From NCBI GenBank assembly GCA_037176705.1, contig CM073908.1, positions 131,863,430-131,927,429 of the forward strand: a DNA stretch of 64,000 nt, written 5' to 3'. Positions 10,561-21,553 of the stretch are shown piece by piece. The notes under the pieces are model-generated. The model was not told the origin of the DNA. It saw only the letters and a program-made list of their open reading frames with translations, and did no database searches. The stretch is from Molossus alvarezi (taxonomy: Eukaryota; Chordata; Mammalia; Chiroptera; Molossidae). Made by a program: the position numbers and the translations under genes. Numbering within the stretch: the first letter of the stretch is position 1; every line of letters starts with the position of its first letter.

Positions 10561-12860
10561 AGTTAGGGAAAAGGGGAGTATAAAGGAGAAAAAAATAATT
10601 TTTTCTCTACCCTTCTAGGTTTTGGGCTGAAACGTCCTTATAATAAAAAATAAAAAAATAAAAAAACAGATTAATAGGAGAAAAACAAACAGAAATTTAA
10701 TAAAATATATACCTCCTATATACATAGGCAACACCCAAGAAAACTGAGTAACTCTCTGAAATGGCCCAAGCCACCACCTTAAACACCATCTCCAGGAGAA
10801 ACAGAAGAAGATGTTGTGGAGAGAGAAGCCAGTTATGGAAGGTTATAGAGAAACTCACAGTAAACAGGGCAGTTGCTCTCTACTAGTAAGAGTTTCTAGA
10901 GATTTAGTCATCCTCCTCTTCTTGACAGAGAAAGATAGACACTTATATAAATGGAGATTTCCTTTTGTTGAGTTGTATGAGCACTCTATATATATTGGAA
11001 ATTAACCCCTTATCTGATATATCATTGGCAATTACACTCTTCCATACAGTGGGTTGCCTTTCCATTTTGATGATTATATCTTTTGCTGTGCAGAAGCTTT
11101 TGAGTTTGATGTGGTCCCATGTGTTCATTTTCTTCTTTGTTTCTGTTGCCTTAAGTGATGTATCAGTGAAAATTCTGCTGCGTATGATGTCTGAAATTTT
11201 GTTGACTACAGTTTCTTCTAGGATTTTTATGGATGCATGAGTCACATTTAAGTCTTTTATCCATTTTGAGTTTATTCTTGTGTATGGTGTCAGTTGATGG
11301 TCTAGTTTCATTTTTTTTGCATGTAGCTGTCCAATTTTCCCAACACCATTTATTAAAGAGGCTGTATTTACTCCACTGTATGCTCTTGCCACCTTTGTCA
11401 AATATTAATTGAGCATATTGCCTTGGGTCCATTTCTGGGTTCTCTGTTCTGTTCCACTGGTCTATATGCCTGTTCTTCTGCCAGTACCAGGCTGTTTTGA
11501 TTACAGTGGCTTTGTAGTATAACCTGAAATCTGGTATTGTGATCCCTTCAACTTTGTTCTTCCTTTTCAAGATTGCTGTGGCTATTCGAGGCCTTTTTTG
11601 GTTCCATATGAACTTTTGAAGTATTTGTTCTAGTTCTGTGAAGTATGTCATTGGTATTTTGATAGGGATTGCATTGAATCTATAGATTGCTTTGGGTAGT
11701 ATGGATATTTTAATGATGTTAATTCTTCAAATCCATGAACAAGGTAAAGAACCCAATTAAAAAATGGGCAGAGGAACTAAATAGACACCTCTCCAAACAG
11801 GACATACAAATGGCTAAAAGACATATGAAGAAATTCTCAACATCACTAATTATCAGAGAGATGCAAATTAAAACAACAATGAGGTATCACCTCACACCTG
11901 TCAGAATGGCCACCATCAACAAATCAAAAACAAGTGTTGGCGAGGGTGTGGAGATATGGGGACTCTAGTACACTGCTGGTAGGAATGCAGCCTGGTGCAG
12001 CCACTATAGAAAATAATATGGTGTTACCTCAAAAAATTAAAAATTGAATTTGACCCAGTGATTCCACTACTAGGACTCTACCCTAAGAAGCCTGAAACAC
12101 CAATTAGAAAGAATGTATGTACCCCCATGTTCATAGCAGCACTATTTACAATAGCTAAGATCTGGAAACAGCCCAAGTGTCCATCAGTAGACGAATGGAT
12201 AAAAAAGCTGTGGTACATATACACAATGGAGTACTATGCAGCTACAAGAAAGAAAGACCTCTTATCCTTTGAGACGACATGGAGGGACCTGGAAAGTATT
12301 ATCCTAAGAGAAACAAGCCAAACAGAGAAAGACAGGTATCATATGATCTCACGTATTTGTGGAATATAATGAACATAACAGTCTGAGGAATGGGGTAGTC
12401 CCAGAGAAGTGGAAGTAGGGTACAGACTAGCAATCCCCAGAAGAGGGGGTGGTGGGGGAGAGATAAACCACAGAACTTATATGCATGTATGCATGAACGA
12501 TGGACATGGACAACAAAGCTGGGGACAGGGCAGGGAGGGAGAGGGAAGGGGGAATCAGTGGGGGGGGGGAAACATCTGTAACAAAAATTAATTAATTAAT
12601 TTTAAAAAACGTAAATAAATAAAAGGTACTGTAACAAATTTTTTTTAAATAAAAAAAAAATGCGTATTGCTTCCAAAAAAACAAATGGAGATTTTTCTTA
12701 TACATGTAAATATCTCTTTAAAAGGGGTAACTTTAAGAGGTTTTCAGAGCTTCTCCTGTGTCTGCTGTTTCTTAAAAATATCCAGCTCTAAATATTCCTT
12801 TTGCTAAAGAGGTATATATTGAGTGGCATAATCTACTCCCCTTCAGAAGAAAGTATTCCA
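10561..12860 (+). mobile_element. LTR-like repeat, copy 2, split by L1
   Basis: The left part (10561-10948) shares 'tttctctac', 'acagattaatagga' and following order with copy 1 at 4112. After the L1 insertion the repeat resumes (about 12695-12860) with 'tgctgtttcttaaaaatatc' and 'attccttttgctaaag'. The common sequence without flanking homology shows a dispersed element, probably a solo LTR. The family is not recognised. Confidence 0.5.
10961..12682 (+). mobile_element. L1 3' fragment with 5' inversion (twin priming)
   Basis: Two L1 segments in opposite orientation. 10961-11738 reads as minus-strand ORF2, ending with codons for LIQLNKRK. 11739-12608 reads as plus-strand ORF2 from [18 protein letters not shown] to the 3' UTR. 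In the intact L1 at 54582-60873 these two points are adjacent, so the copy was inverted at insertion, as twin priming produces. Flanking aaatggagattt (10949-10960 and 12683-12694) is the target duplication. About 74 bp between the L1 3' end and the right duplication is not L1. All frames are broken. Confidence 0.9.
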
Positions 12861-14114
12861 AATAAGAGAATATTCTGGAGTTAGTTCTTTGATTGTCTTA
12901 CAAGGTGTGTTGTGATACATTGCTTGAGTTGTCACTTTCAGATTTCACATCTCTGATGCAAGGAAGTCTGGTTTCAAACAAGTCTGGGTGGATATATAAA
13001 ATCCAGGGGGGTCCAGGTCATTCTGTGAATAGGCTCACGCATATGTGCATGCTTGAAGTCTAACAAGGATGTTCTTTAACACAGAAAAACAATTTGATTT
13101 GTAAAATATATGATTTTATTGATATTCTTATTTTTATATGTGGACTTCTCAAAGTTTATTTTAATGCACCTAGTGCCAAGAAAAACATTTTGGATACTTA
13201 TTATATAAAATGTCTTAAGACATATTTCATTTAATTCTTACCACAACCAAATAAGGTACTATTAACCCTGTAAGGTACATATTATATTCCTAAAGTGAAT
13301 TTGTTAGGTTAGTACAAATGTCTACTTACAAAGGTAAATCAACTAATATTAGCAACAGATAGCAATAACCTGGTGAGTGAAGGCCCATTTAAGCGGCATT
13401 GGAGACTGAATGAAATTTCCATTCTGTCTGATCCACTTTTATAGAGGAAATCTATTTCAGAGAGGCAGGCCTGAGTTGCATTTGCTATAGTCATTTGCTG
13501 ACATTGAGCAGAGGGAAGGTTTTCATTCTGGAAAGGATTGTTTTCACTCTGGGTCTAAATTTTTACCTTGTATCATAGTCATTTATGACCTACAACTTGT
13601 CTCTTCTATTAAGACAGTGGTTCCCTTGAGGCCAGAGTCTCTTATTTTCAGTTATGCTCTCACAATGTCATTCAGAAGAATTAGTCAATAGATATTTGTG
13701 AAATGAATAAATAACCAGTCTCAAACAATTTAACTATTCACACATATATTACAGTCTTATTGTGTGATTCCCATTAGATTTGCCCTTGTATACAAGTAGG
13801 GCAAGCTCGAATCTGTTCTTACTATATTTATATTCTGTTTGGGAGACATACAAACTGATAAACAAGTAGAAGTAAATAAAATATTTGCTATGATGGAGGT
13901 GTTCACCAAGCACAACAGGGGGCTAGAAGATGCTGCCCCTTAGTTTGCTAAGAGTGAGGATGAGCTGCGTGGATTGAAGGGGAAAAGGATAAGAGTTGAC
14001 ATAGGGTTTATCCAACTGAGGCAGAAAAGCTCATAATTACAGCCAGAATGAACCTGGATATACAAGTTAATTCAGCAAATTAGAATGGGATGGATACAAA
14101 GGTATAAATTTTTA
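12861..14114. other. Unassigned sequence with old MIR and L2 traces
   Basis: Mostly unrecognised. 13200-13285 resembles reverse MIR (catttaattcttaccacaa, aggtactattaaccc). The L2 trace at 13614 is listed separately. No gene seen. Confidence 0.45.
13614..13722 (+). repeat. L2 LINE 3' end remnant
   Basis: 'cccttgaggccagagtctct' followed by 'gtcaatagatatttgtgaaa' and 'tgaataaataa' follows the L2 3' terminus (stretch on gagggcagg, then caataaatatttgttgaatgaa). Diverged. Confidence 0.55.
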
Positions 14115-14286
14115 TAATAAAAAGAGCACCCATCTCTGAGTCAAAACACCTAATTCTAATTCCAACTCTGCTACTGAACTGCTTGATTATCTGAGGCAGA
14201 TTACTTAAACCCCCTAAAACTGTGAAATGCAGCTAGTAAACATCCCTCACAGTGAGCATTAATTTTCCAAGTTAGATATAGTGTCC
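14115..14286 (+). repeat. MIR SINE remnant
   Basis: 'gagcacccatctctgagtca', 'ttccaactctgctactgaac' and 'ggcagattacttaaac' match the MIR core in order. Followed immediately by a TA repeat (14287-14304). Confidence 0.6.
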
Positions 14287-14329
14287 TATATATATATATA
14301 TAAAAAAAAAGATAATAGGCCCAATATAG

Positions 14330-14695
14330 AGTTGCTTATGCTAAGGTCCATGTCATCAAACTGAGACTCAGTTATAGTTTTAGCTCTCCCAGAATCTTAA
14401 ACCAGTCCATCAGGAATCACCTCATCAGCACTAGTCAGGTAATCTGCCTGATAGACCCTTGTTATCCTCTAAAAAAGAAAGTGACCTTGCCACACCAATC
14501 CACTTGTTTGCCTGGTATAACTTCCTTGTGCCTGCCCCCTTCTGCCTATAACAGTTTTTCATTTTGTACAGCTCCTCGAAGCTCCCTTCTATCTGCTAGA
14601 TTGGATACTGTCCAATTTGAATCAATTTCTGATCAAATAAACTTAAAATTTTTAATATACCTTCATTTATCTTTGAACACCTGATATTGTATTCT
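14330..14695 (+). mobile_element. Retroviral LTR-like repeat
   Basis: Order of 'gtccatgtcatcaaactgag', 'gtgaccttgccacaccaatc', 'ttgtacagctcctcgaagct' and 'gctagattggatactgtcc', then 'aaataaactt' near the end. This has the layout of a mammalian solo LTR with a promoter-like 'cctataacag' and a polyadenylation signal. I recognise the repeat but not its exact name. Confidence 0.5.
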
Positions 14696-14829
14696 CTGTT
14701 CAAAACAACACCTTATGTGTCCTAGAACATACTCCTTTCTGTACTCTAATTATCTGGTTCCAATAGAAATCCCCAACTCTTTAGGAAAGACCCTTATGGT
14801 CACTCTTGACTAGCCCCATATCACCTAAT

Positions 14830-15055
14830 GATCTAGAACATGGACTCTGGAGTCTGACTTCCTGAATTTGAGCCCTGGTCTTGCCACTTTCTCATTATGT
14901 GACTTTGTTTAAATTTCTTAAGCCCTGTAAAACTCAGTCTTCTTACATTTAAAGTATACATAATAAATAACACATAATCATGCCAGTTCCATGTAAAGCA
15001 TTCAGTATAGTACCTAAAATATACTAAATAGTTACTAAAAGGCTGTTGTAATTGT
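14830..15055 (+). repeat. MIR SINE, near full length
   Basis: Matches MIR from head to tail: 'catggactctggagtctgac', 'ttgagccctggtcttgccac', 'atgtgactttgtttaaattt', 'tgtaaagcattcagtatagt', 'actaaatagttactaaaag'. It has one of the clearest ancient SINE structures in the window. Confidence 0.8.
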
Positions 15056-15389
15056 TACAACATCATCATCATCTTTTGAGCCACGGAGTTTTGGGCAGCC
15101 CAGCTTTCTGGCTGTGTGGAAGAGGAGGTAGAAAAGTAAAGAAAGGAAATGGAAAGTCCTTGATCCAATAATCCCCAAATCCTGGCTTAACCCCCAGTCT
15201 ACGTGATCCAAAACATTCTCCTTTTTAACTGGTTTGAGTCAGATTTTTTATACTTAACGATCAGAAGTCCTAACACAATGAATATGGAAAGCTTGAAAAT
15301 TTTTAAGTTTTATGAAAATCAAGATGTAATTACTTTAAAACTTTTTTTGCCCCAAATTTCATTCCAATTTTATCATTCATTATCCTTCT
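15056..15389. other. Unassigned sequence
   Basis: Starts with a short (CAT)n run near 15060. No element or gene recognised. Confidence 0.5.
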
Positions 15390-15640
15390 GATGCAACTGA
15401 TGCTCCAATCAGGTCTCTTGTTTTGCTTATTGTATTGGTTCCCTTTCTCTAAAATAGTCCACTCTTTTATTTTGCCTATTTAAATTATATCCTTCTTTCC
15501 ACCCTTAGATTATATGTCACCACCTCAATGAAGTTTTCATTAATCATCTACATCAGAAGTAATTTCTTCCTCCTCTGAACTTCTAAATTTCTTGGTTTGA
15601 TTCTATCTTAATTCATCATACTTCACATTATAGATATTTG
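15390..15640 (+). repeat. L2 LINE remnant
   Basis: 'gtcaccacctcaatgaagtt' followed by 'ttcattaatcatct' and a pyrimidine-rich stretch corresponds to the L2 3' region (tcacctcctcagggaagcctt...). Degenerate. Confidence 0.5.
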
Positions 15641-15644
15641 TAGC

Positions 15645-15790
15645 CAAATCATTTCAACTTTCTTAGACTTAGCTTATTCATCTGTAAAATGAAGTGATAA
15701 GGTAGCTAGCTATATTTCAGATAACTTGTAAGATTTGTGTATTATAATGAAATAAGGTATTGTATATAGAAAGTTATTATTACTATATTA
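15645..15790 (+). repeat. MIR SINE 3' remnant
   Basis: 'agcttattcatctgtaaaat' followed by 'gataaggtagctagc' is the MIR core 'tcctcatctgtaaaatggg...'. It adjoins the L2 remnant. Confidence 0.6.
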
Positions 15791-16242
15791 TCATCCTGGT
15801 GATAATCTAATCACCCTTGTAATGCTGTAATATTCTTGATTGGCAACATCAGGTGGTCCTACACATTTTGTAATTTTTATATTTTTACTTTATTCTTCAA
15901 ATATCATGACTCTTATATTTGTCCACTCTAGATCTTCCAAGCCACAGTCAATCCACTTATTCTCTATGCTCAAAGAAGTTATGAACAAGTACAGTTACCA
16001 TGATTAAGTGCCAAGACACATATTCCTAAAGTATTTTGATATGTAAGGTGAAACTTTATATTTTGGCTTGAATTTTTTGGATATTTACCCTGTTTAACTT
16101 TTTTCTTATAGTTGTGTACTAATTAACTAAATAACCTGAAGCTATTAGGTAATATGCATTTATTTAGTGTCTTTTAGATTTCTAATCCATTAGGCATTTT
16201 AAGGAAAATATTAATAATAACCTTAACAACATTAATACTAAT
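15791..16242. other. Unassigned AT-rich sequence
   Basis: No gene or clear repeat. Confidence 0.5.
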
Positions 16243-16304
16243 TGACATTTATTGATAATAAATCGTCTGGGAATTGTGCTTAAGGCTTTTACATACATGA
16301 ACCC
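16243..16304 (-). repeat. MIR SINE fragment
   Basis: 'gacatttattgataataaat' and 'tgtgcttaaggcttttacat' resemble the MIR 3' end read in reverse. Short and weak. Confidence 0.4.
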
Positions 16305-17045
16305 CTTTTAAATTGAGATATAATTAACACATAATATATTACTCTCGGGTATACAATATAATGATTTGATATTTATATAGTATATTGTGAAATAATCACC
16401 ACAAGAAGTCTAGTTAACCTCTGTCACCATACTTAGTTACAATTTTTTTCTTGTGATGCGAACTTTGAAGATCTTCTCTAAGCAACTTCCAAATATGTAA
16501 AACAGTACTATTAACTATAGTCACCATACATTTCATCTCATGACTTATTTATTTTATAACAATGGTTATACCTTTTGATCCCCTTTACCCATTCTACCCA
16601 CTCCCATCCCTCAACTCTGGCAACCACCAATCTGTTTTCTGTATCTATAAACTCAGTTTTGGGTTTTCTTTTTAGGTTCCACAAATAAGTGAGATCATAC
16701 AGTATTTGCCTTTCTCTGCCTGACTTATTTCACTTAGCATAATGCCCTCAAGGTCCATCCATGTTGTGGCAAATGGCAAGATTTAATTCTTTTTTATGGT
16801 TGAGTAATTTTCCATTGTGTATATATACAACATCTTCTTTATCCATTCATACATCAATGGACGTGAGTTGTTTCCATATCTTGACTATTGTAAATAAAGC
16901 TGCAATGAACATGGAGGTGCATATATTTTTTCAAGTTAGTGATTCTTTTTTCTTCTGACAAATACCCAGAAGTAAAATTGCTTGCTCATATAATAGTTCT
17001 AGTTTTAATATTTTAATTTTTTAAAACTTGAATGTGTTTGGGACA
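16305..17045 (-). mobile_element. Older L1 3' end (L1MA/L1MB type)
   Basis: Minus-strand L1. From the 3' UTR ('ttgagatataattaacacat', 'tatagtcaccatacatttca') it enters the end of ORF2 ('ataagtgagatcatacagta', 'ccattgtgtatatatac', 'taaataaagctgcaatgaac'). It is older and different in its 3' UTR from the young L1 lineage in this window. Confidence 0.8.
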
Positions 17046-17282
17046 CCATTTACAAACCTTGCATTTCTCTTCCTAGTCCAGTTTAATTTCTTTGCTTTAG
17101 TACCACAGGAAACATTACAAATAACTACAACAACTAAAAATAAAGAGTCCACTTGCAAACACAGGGTAAAATCTGAATCAATGTTGTGACCTTCATAGTT
17201 CTACTTTTTTAAAAAATTTACTCAGATTTGAGTAAATATGAGTTTTGCTTAAAGATATTTATTTATTTTTTTTTAATTTTAG

Positions 17283-17535
17283 TTATTTATTTTTAATCCT
17301 TACCCAAGGAAATTTTTACATCAATCTTAAAATAGAGCTGGAGGGAGAGAGGGAAGAAGAGAGAGAGAGAAACATCAGTGTGAGAAAGACACAGTGATTG
17401 GTTACCACTTGCACAACCCCAACTGGGGCCAGGACAAACCACAATCGAGGTACATGCCCTTGGCCAGAATCAAAGCCAGGACTCTTTGGTCTGCAGACAA
17501 CGCCCTTACCGCCGAGCCATACCAGCCAAGGCCAT
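17283..17535 (-). mobile_element. Ves SINE (type II tail)
   Basis: Minus strand, from 'aatccttacccaaggaaatt' (tail) through a GA tract and 'cacaaccccaactgggg' to the head ending 'ccgagccataccagccaagg'. It lies 28 bp before a plus-strand SINE, forming an inverted pair. Confidence 0.88.
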
Positions 17536-17562
17536 ATTTCCACTTTTTAAAATACTTTGCTG

Positions 17563-17836
17563 CTGGGCCAGTGTGACCCAGTGGTTGAGTGTTGACCCAT
17601 GCACAAAGAGGTCGCTGGTTCAATTTCTGGTCAGGGCACATGCCCAGGTTGTGGGCCCGACCCCCAGTGTGGGGCATGCAGGAGGTGGCCAATTGATATT
17701 CTTTCTCATCAATGTTTATATCTCTCTCTCCCTCTCCCTTCCACTCTCTCAAATATCAATAAAGAAAAAACAATTCAAAGGAACTCCTTGTAGTCTTCCT
17801 TTAAAAATAAAATATTTTTAAAAATCAAGTAAAATG
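17563..17836 (+). mobile_element. Ves SINE (type I) with 3' extension
   Basis: Head 'gtggttgagtgttgacccat', B box 'ggttcaatttc', 'catgcaggaggtggcc', CT tract and 'tcaataaagaaaaaac' ending near 17778. The best target duplication, aaatactttgctg (17550-17562), recurs only at 17837-17849, leaving about 58 bp of non-SINE sequence inside the duplicated ends. Confidence 0.85.
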
Positions 17837-18021
17837 AAATACTTTGCTGATACTTATAAAGTTCAAGCTGAGGAAAAAAATATTTCTGATGTTAAAATAT
17901 CTATATGTTAACAAATTTACTTTTTATTATTTCTCAATACAAAGTAAAAAAAGTCCTTTAAATATGTTTAAAGTATAACATGGAGTTAAAATAACAAACT
18001 ATGTCTGCAGAATCCATCTTA

Positions 18022-18228
18022 TGTTAGCAATTCTTCCATTTTAGCAGGTATCATAATCACCTGGGAGGCTTCATAAAATACAGATTGCTGGGCTCATCCT
18101 GAGATTTTATTTAGTTTTCTGATTCAGTAGATCAAGAGTAGACCTAATAATGGAGGAGGCCAAGAATTTTAACAAGTTCTCAAATGATGCTGGGTCAGGG
18201 ATCACTCTTTGAGAACCACTGTCTGAAG
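18022..18228 (+). repeat. MER5-like hAT-Charlie element
   Basis: 'aatcacctgggaggcttcat', 'acagattgctgggctcatcc', 'tctgattcagtagatcaag', 'tttgagaaccactg'. This is the full MER5A order of a non-autonomous DNA transposon. Confidence 0.8.
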
Positions 18229-18284
18229 TAATTAATTTATAGGAAAAAATTAGCCCAAGGAAGACCAAAGTAAGAAATCTGTCC

Positions 18285-18544
18285 CAAGCCCTGACCAGTT
18301 TTGTTCAGTGGTTAGAGTGACGGCCCTTGGACTGAGGATTCATGGGTTCAATTCTGGTCAAGGGCCCATACCTCAGTTGTGGTTTGGTCCCCAGCCTTGG
18401 TCAGGGTCGTGCAGGAGGCAACCAATCAACCAATCGATGTGTATCTCTCACATCGATGTTTTTCTCTCTCTCTCTCTCCCTCACACTCTATCTGAAGATA
18501 AATGGAAAAATATATATATCCTGGGGTGAGGACTTTAAAAAAAA
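18285..18544 (+). mobile_element. Ves SINE (type II tail)
   Basis: Head 'gttcagtggttagagtgacg', B box 'ggttcaattct', body 'gggtcgtgcaggaggcaacc', (TC)n, and type II tail 'tatctgaagataaatgg' plus 'gtgaggac'. Target duplications aagaaatctgtcc (18272) and aagaaatccgtc (18545). Confidence 0.93.
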
Positions 18545-18689
18545 AAGAAATCCGTCAGCTTTCTATTGTGGTTATAGTTCTTGTTTCAGGAGTAAAAGCA
18601 CAGATTTTAAAAGATAAACCTTAAATGCCCTCTGTCTCATAATTTATTTTGCCATTGCCTCCAAAATATATGTCTTTATTTTTCCCATA

Positions 18690-19160
18690 ATTTCACTGGG
18701 ATGTTTAAAAGTCAGTATTTACTAGTTAAATGGGTGTATTCATTTATTGCTGATGGTAGCATAAATTGCTTCTGAAGACCAATAAAGCAACACATAAAGA
18801 TGTTTATATATTTTAAAATAATAATTCTACTCTTAGGAATATTAAATAGAAGAAAGAAAGTACATACACAAAGATGTTAAGGTTTTGTTTACAGTAGCCA
18901 TAAATTAGAAAAAATATAAATGCCCAACTTTAATAAATTTAATAAATTCAGGTACCATAAAACAGTACACTATTATGCAGCTATTAATATGATGATTATG
19001 AATGTAATATAGAAACATAAGAAACAATTATGATTTAATATCAAATAAATATAGAATAATGCTGAAACTATGTAAAGATGAATTTCCATATGGAAGTTAA
19101 ACTGCAAAAATTGAAACATGTTTTATTGTGGTAGGTGGGATTTCTTTTTATTTCATGTAC
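18690..19160 (+). mobile_element. Ancient L1 3' remnant
   Basis: 'attctactcttaggaatatt', 'taaggttttgtttacagtag', 'tacactattatgcagctatt' follow the last part of ORF2 and 3' UTR of an old L1 (L1M type), heavily mutated. Confidence 0.65.
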
Positions 19161-19601
19161 TGGTTAATACTGCTTTGTTATGCTGAGACTGGGACTCTGG
19201 GCATCCAGCTACTCCCTGTTAGGCTCTGGGGAGCATTAGAGGAAGATTGAAAGGGTGGAGGGGAAAAAAGACTTGCTATGTATGTTTCTTGTTCTTCTGA
19301 GTCATCCCAACAATAGTTCTTTACCTTAATGTTTAGTTCTACTTTATAGTTTTGTTTTTTTCACATACCTAGAACCAGCCTCATTGCAACCTGTCAAAGA
19401 TGATAGTATCAGATGTCCTGCACCTCATCTTCATAAGTCTGAACCCAGCTCCTCAAAACTCCTCCAAGGTGCATGTTTTAAGAATCCCAACCACTTTCCT
19501 TTGTTTCCACAGTTCTAGAAGCATTAACAGATTCCTCACTTTGCATTTTTGGTTCTCTAATACTTGATTAACGATTCCTTTTATTAAATTGTATCAGTTA
19601 A
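19161..19601. other. Unassigned sequence
   Basis: No element recognised; modest GC. No plausible exon. Confidence 0.5.
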
Positions 19602-19611
19602 AATAATTGGT

Positions 19612-19848
19612 CATGCCCTGGCTGGTTTGGCTCAGCAGTTGGAGCATCTCAGATTCAATTTCGATCAAGGCCACGTCCCTGGGTTGCAAGTTTGATCCCT
19701 GGCCCTGGTCAGGGTCATGCAGGAGGCAATCAATCAATGTATCTTTCTCACATCAATGTTTCTCTCGCTCTTCCTCCTTCTCTTCCACTCTCTCTAAAAA
19801 TCAATAGAAAAATATTCTTGGATGAGGATTTTTAAAAATAATAATAAT
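19612..19848 (+). mobile_element. Ves SINE (type II-like)
   Basis: Head 'ggtttggctcagcagttgga', with part of the left arm missing after 'catctcagattcaat', body 'gggtcatgcaggaggcaa', CT tract, 'ggatgaggattt' and an (AAT)n tail. Duplicated aataattggt flanks it (19602 and 19849). Confidence 0.88.
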
Positions 19849-20174
19849 AATAATTGGTAATCTCCTGACTGGACCTTGATTGATAAACCTTTCTTTAGTA
19901 TTATGTTATATTGTCTTTTAAGTTTAAAAAGAAAATTTATTTACTCTCACTAATAGTAGGCTGATACATGAAAAATAATAGATAGAAACAATAAGTATTT
20001 AACAAAAATGTTATTTTCCGCAGAAAACAAATAAAAAACTCTGATACTTACAGTCTTGACTTATGCCAGATAATAATATCAGGTACTTTTGATCTTTTAT
20101 AGGTTGATTTTAGTGTTTATATTCACCTTCAAATTAACACATAGTTCTGACCTGGAACTCTATCAAACATGTTA

Positions 20175-20300
20175 ATCTGCAGCTCTGTTCAATCAACAAA
20201 TATGTATAGAGCACCTTCTATGGGCCAGGCTCTATGCTATGTAATGGGATATAAAGCTTCTCCCTACAAGAAAACCAGTAGTTTAAAGAACAGGTGATAA
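20175..20300. repeat. Ancient interspersed repeat fragment
   Basis: 'caacaaatatgtatagagca' followed by 'tatgggccaggctctatgct' and 'aggtgataagtgcagtgaca' belongs to a widespread old mammalian repeat also seen at 26250 and 53810. Family name not certain. Confidence 0.45.
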
Positions 20301-20891
20301 GTGCAGTGACAGAAATAGGCCGAGGTTGCCATGGGAACAAAAGGCATCTTTTGTATGTTCTGACTACTTTCTCTGGTACCTATTGCTTCAATAATAGTGA
20401 GAAGATTTTAGCTGAAAGGAAATGGGGCAAAAACGCATTCTAAGGAAAGGGATCCCTCTGATAAAGGGCATAGAGGTTTGAAAACGTATAGCATACAGTG
20501 GTCCTTCCTCCCTTATCAGCGGGGTTACATTCCAAGAGCCCCCAATGGATGCTTGAAACCGTGGATAGTACCAGACCCTTATACTATGTTTTTTCCTATG
20601 CCTACATACACTTTGTGGCTTCTTTGGCATATCCAAATTACCAGCATCACTATTCTTGTGCTTTGGGGGCACTGTTAAGTCAAATAAGGATTACTTGAAC
20701 ACAAATACAGTAACACCACTACAGTCAATCTGATAACCAAGATAGCTACCAAGTGACTTATGGACAGGGAATGTATATAGCATGGAGATACAGGACCAAG
20801 GGATAATTCATGTCCCAGACAGAAAGAAGCAGGATGGCTCAAGATTTTATCATACTTCTCAGAATGGTGTACAATTTAAAACGTATTAATT

Positions 20892-21188
20892 GTTTCTTGG
20901 TTTGCTTTTTTTAAAAAGAGTATGTTTATTAAAGCTGGGGACAGTTAAACTAGGAAGGGCTTAGGATAGAAGAAGCAACAGGAGAGACCCTAGGTGGGGC
21001 TGCTTTGGCTCATTGGAAAGTCAGAGAAAAGGCATCTTGAAGACAGGTTCAGGGGCTTAGACCAGGACAAGCTGCTGTTGCCTATTGCTACCCTGGTTGC
21101 AAGTCTCATAGGGACCCTAAGAATTAGGAGATACACACCTGAGAGGGGAGAAAAACAGGGGCATGTTCCCAAGAGAAAGATCATGCCT
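20892..21188 (-). mobile_element. Retrocopy-like insert of unknown transcript
   Basis: Lies inside Tigger-like copy A, and copy B has no equivalent. On the minus strand it ends with AATAAA (20925-20930) about a dozen bases before an A-rich tail (20901-20915), like the 3' end of a polyadenylated mRNA. Flanks aaaacgtattaatt (20878-20891) and aaaacttataaatt (21189-21202) match at 12 of 14. It may be a 5'-truncated processed retrocopy carrying only 3' UTR. No coding frame or parent was recognised, and an unknown repeat is the alternative. Confidence 0.55.
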
Positions 21189-21275
21189 AAAACTTATAAA
21201 TTTTTTACTTTAAGAATTTTCCATTTAATATTTCTGGACTGCAGTTGAAATTGTGAAAGCAAAACTGGGGAAAGG

Positions 21276-21525
21276 CCCTGATCAGTTTGGCTCAGCAGTT
21301 AGAGCCCCACCCATGGACTGAAGGGTCACAGGTTCGGTTTGGGTCAAGTACATACACCTGGGTTACAGATTCAATTCTGGCCCCAGTTGGGGTCACATAG
21401 GAGGCAACCAATTGATGTGTCTCTCTCACAATGATGTCCCCCCCTCTCTGCTCCCCCTTCCCTCCATACCTTCCTCTCTATCTAAATATCAATGGAAAAA
21501 TATCCTCAGGTGAGGATAAAAATGA
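21276..21525 (+). mobile_element. Ves SINE (type II tail)
   Basis: Head 'gtttggctcagcagttagag', B box 'aggttcggttt', body 'acataggaggcaaccaattg', CT/C-rich tract, and tail 'aaaatatcctcaggtgagga'. It splits the last 40 bp from the rest of the Tigger-like element. Confidence 0.9.
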
Positions 21526-21553
21526 AAACTTCAGATAAGGGGGAACTAGCGTA

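Larger units (their letters stand above)
20496..21551 (+). mobile_element. Tigger-like DNA transposon, copy A
   Basis: Starts 'cagtggtccttcctccctta' after TA (20494-20495) and ends 'taagggggaactagcg' before TA (21552-21553), so both termini and the TA duplication are visible. Shares long collinear stretches with copy B at 31200-32227, e.g. 'ttccaagagccccc' and 'ttttccatttaata'. Non-autonomous; no transposase frame. Interrupted by a retrocopy-like insert (20892-21188) and a SINE (21276-21525). Confidence 0.75.
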
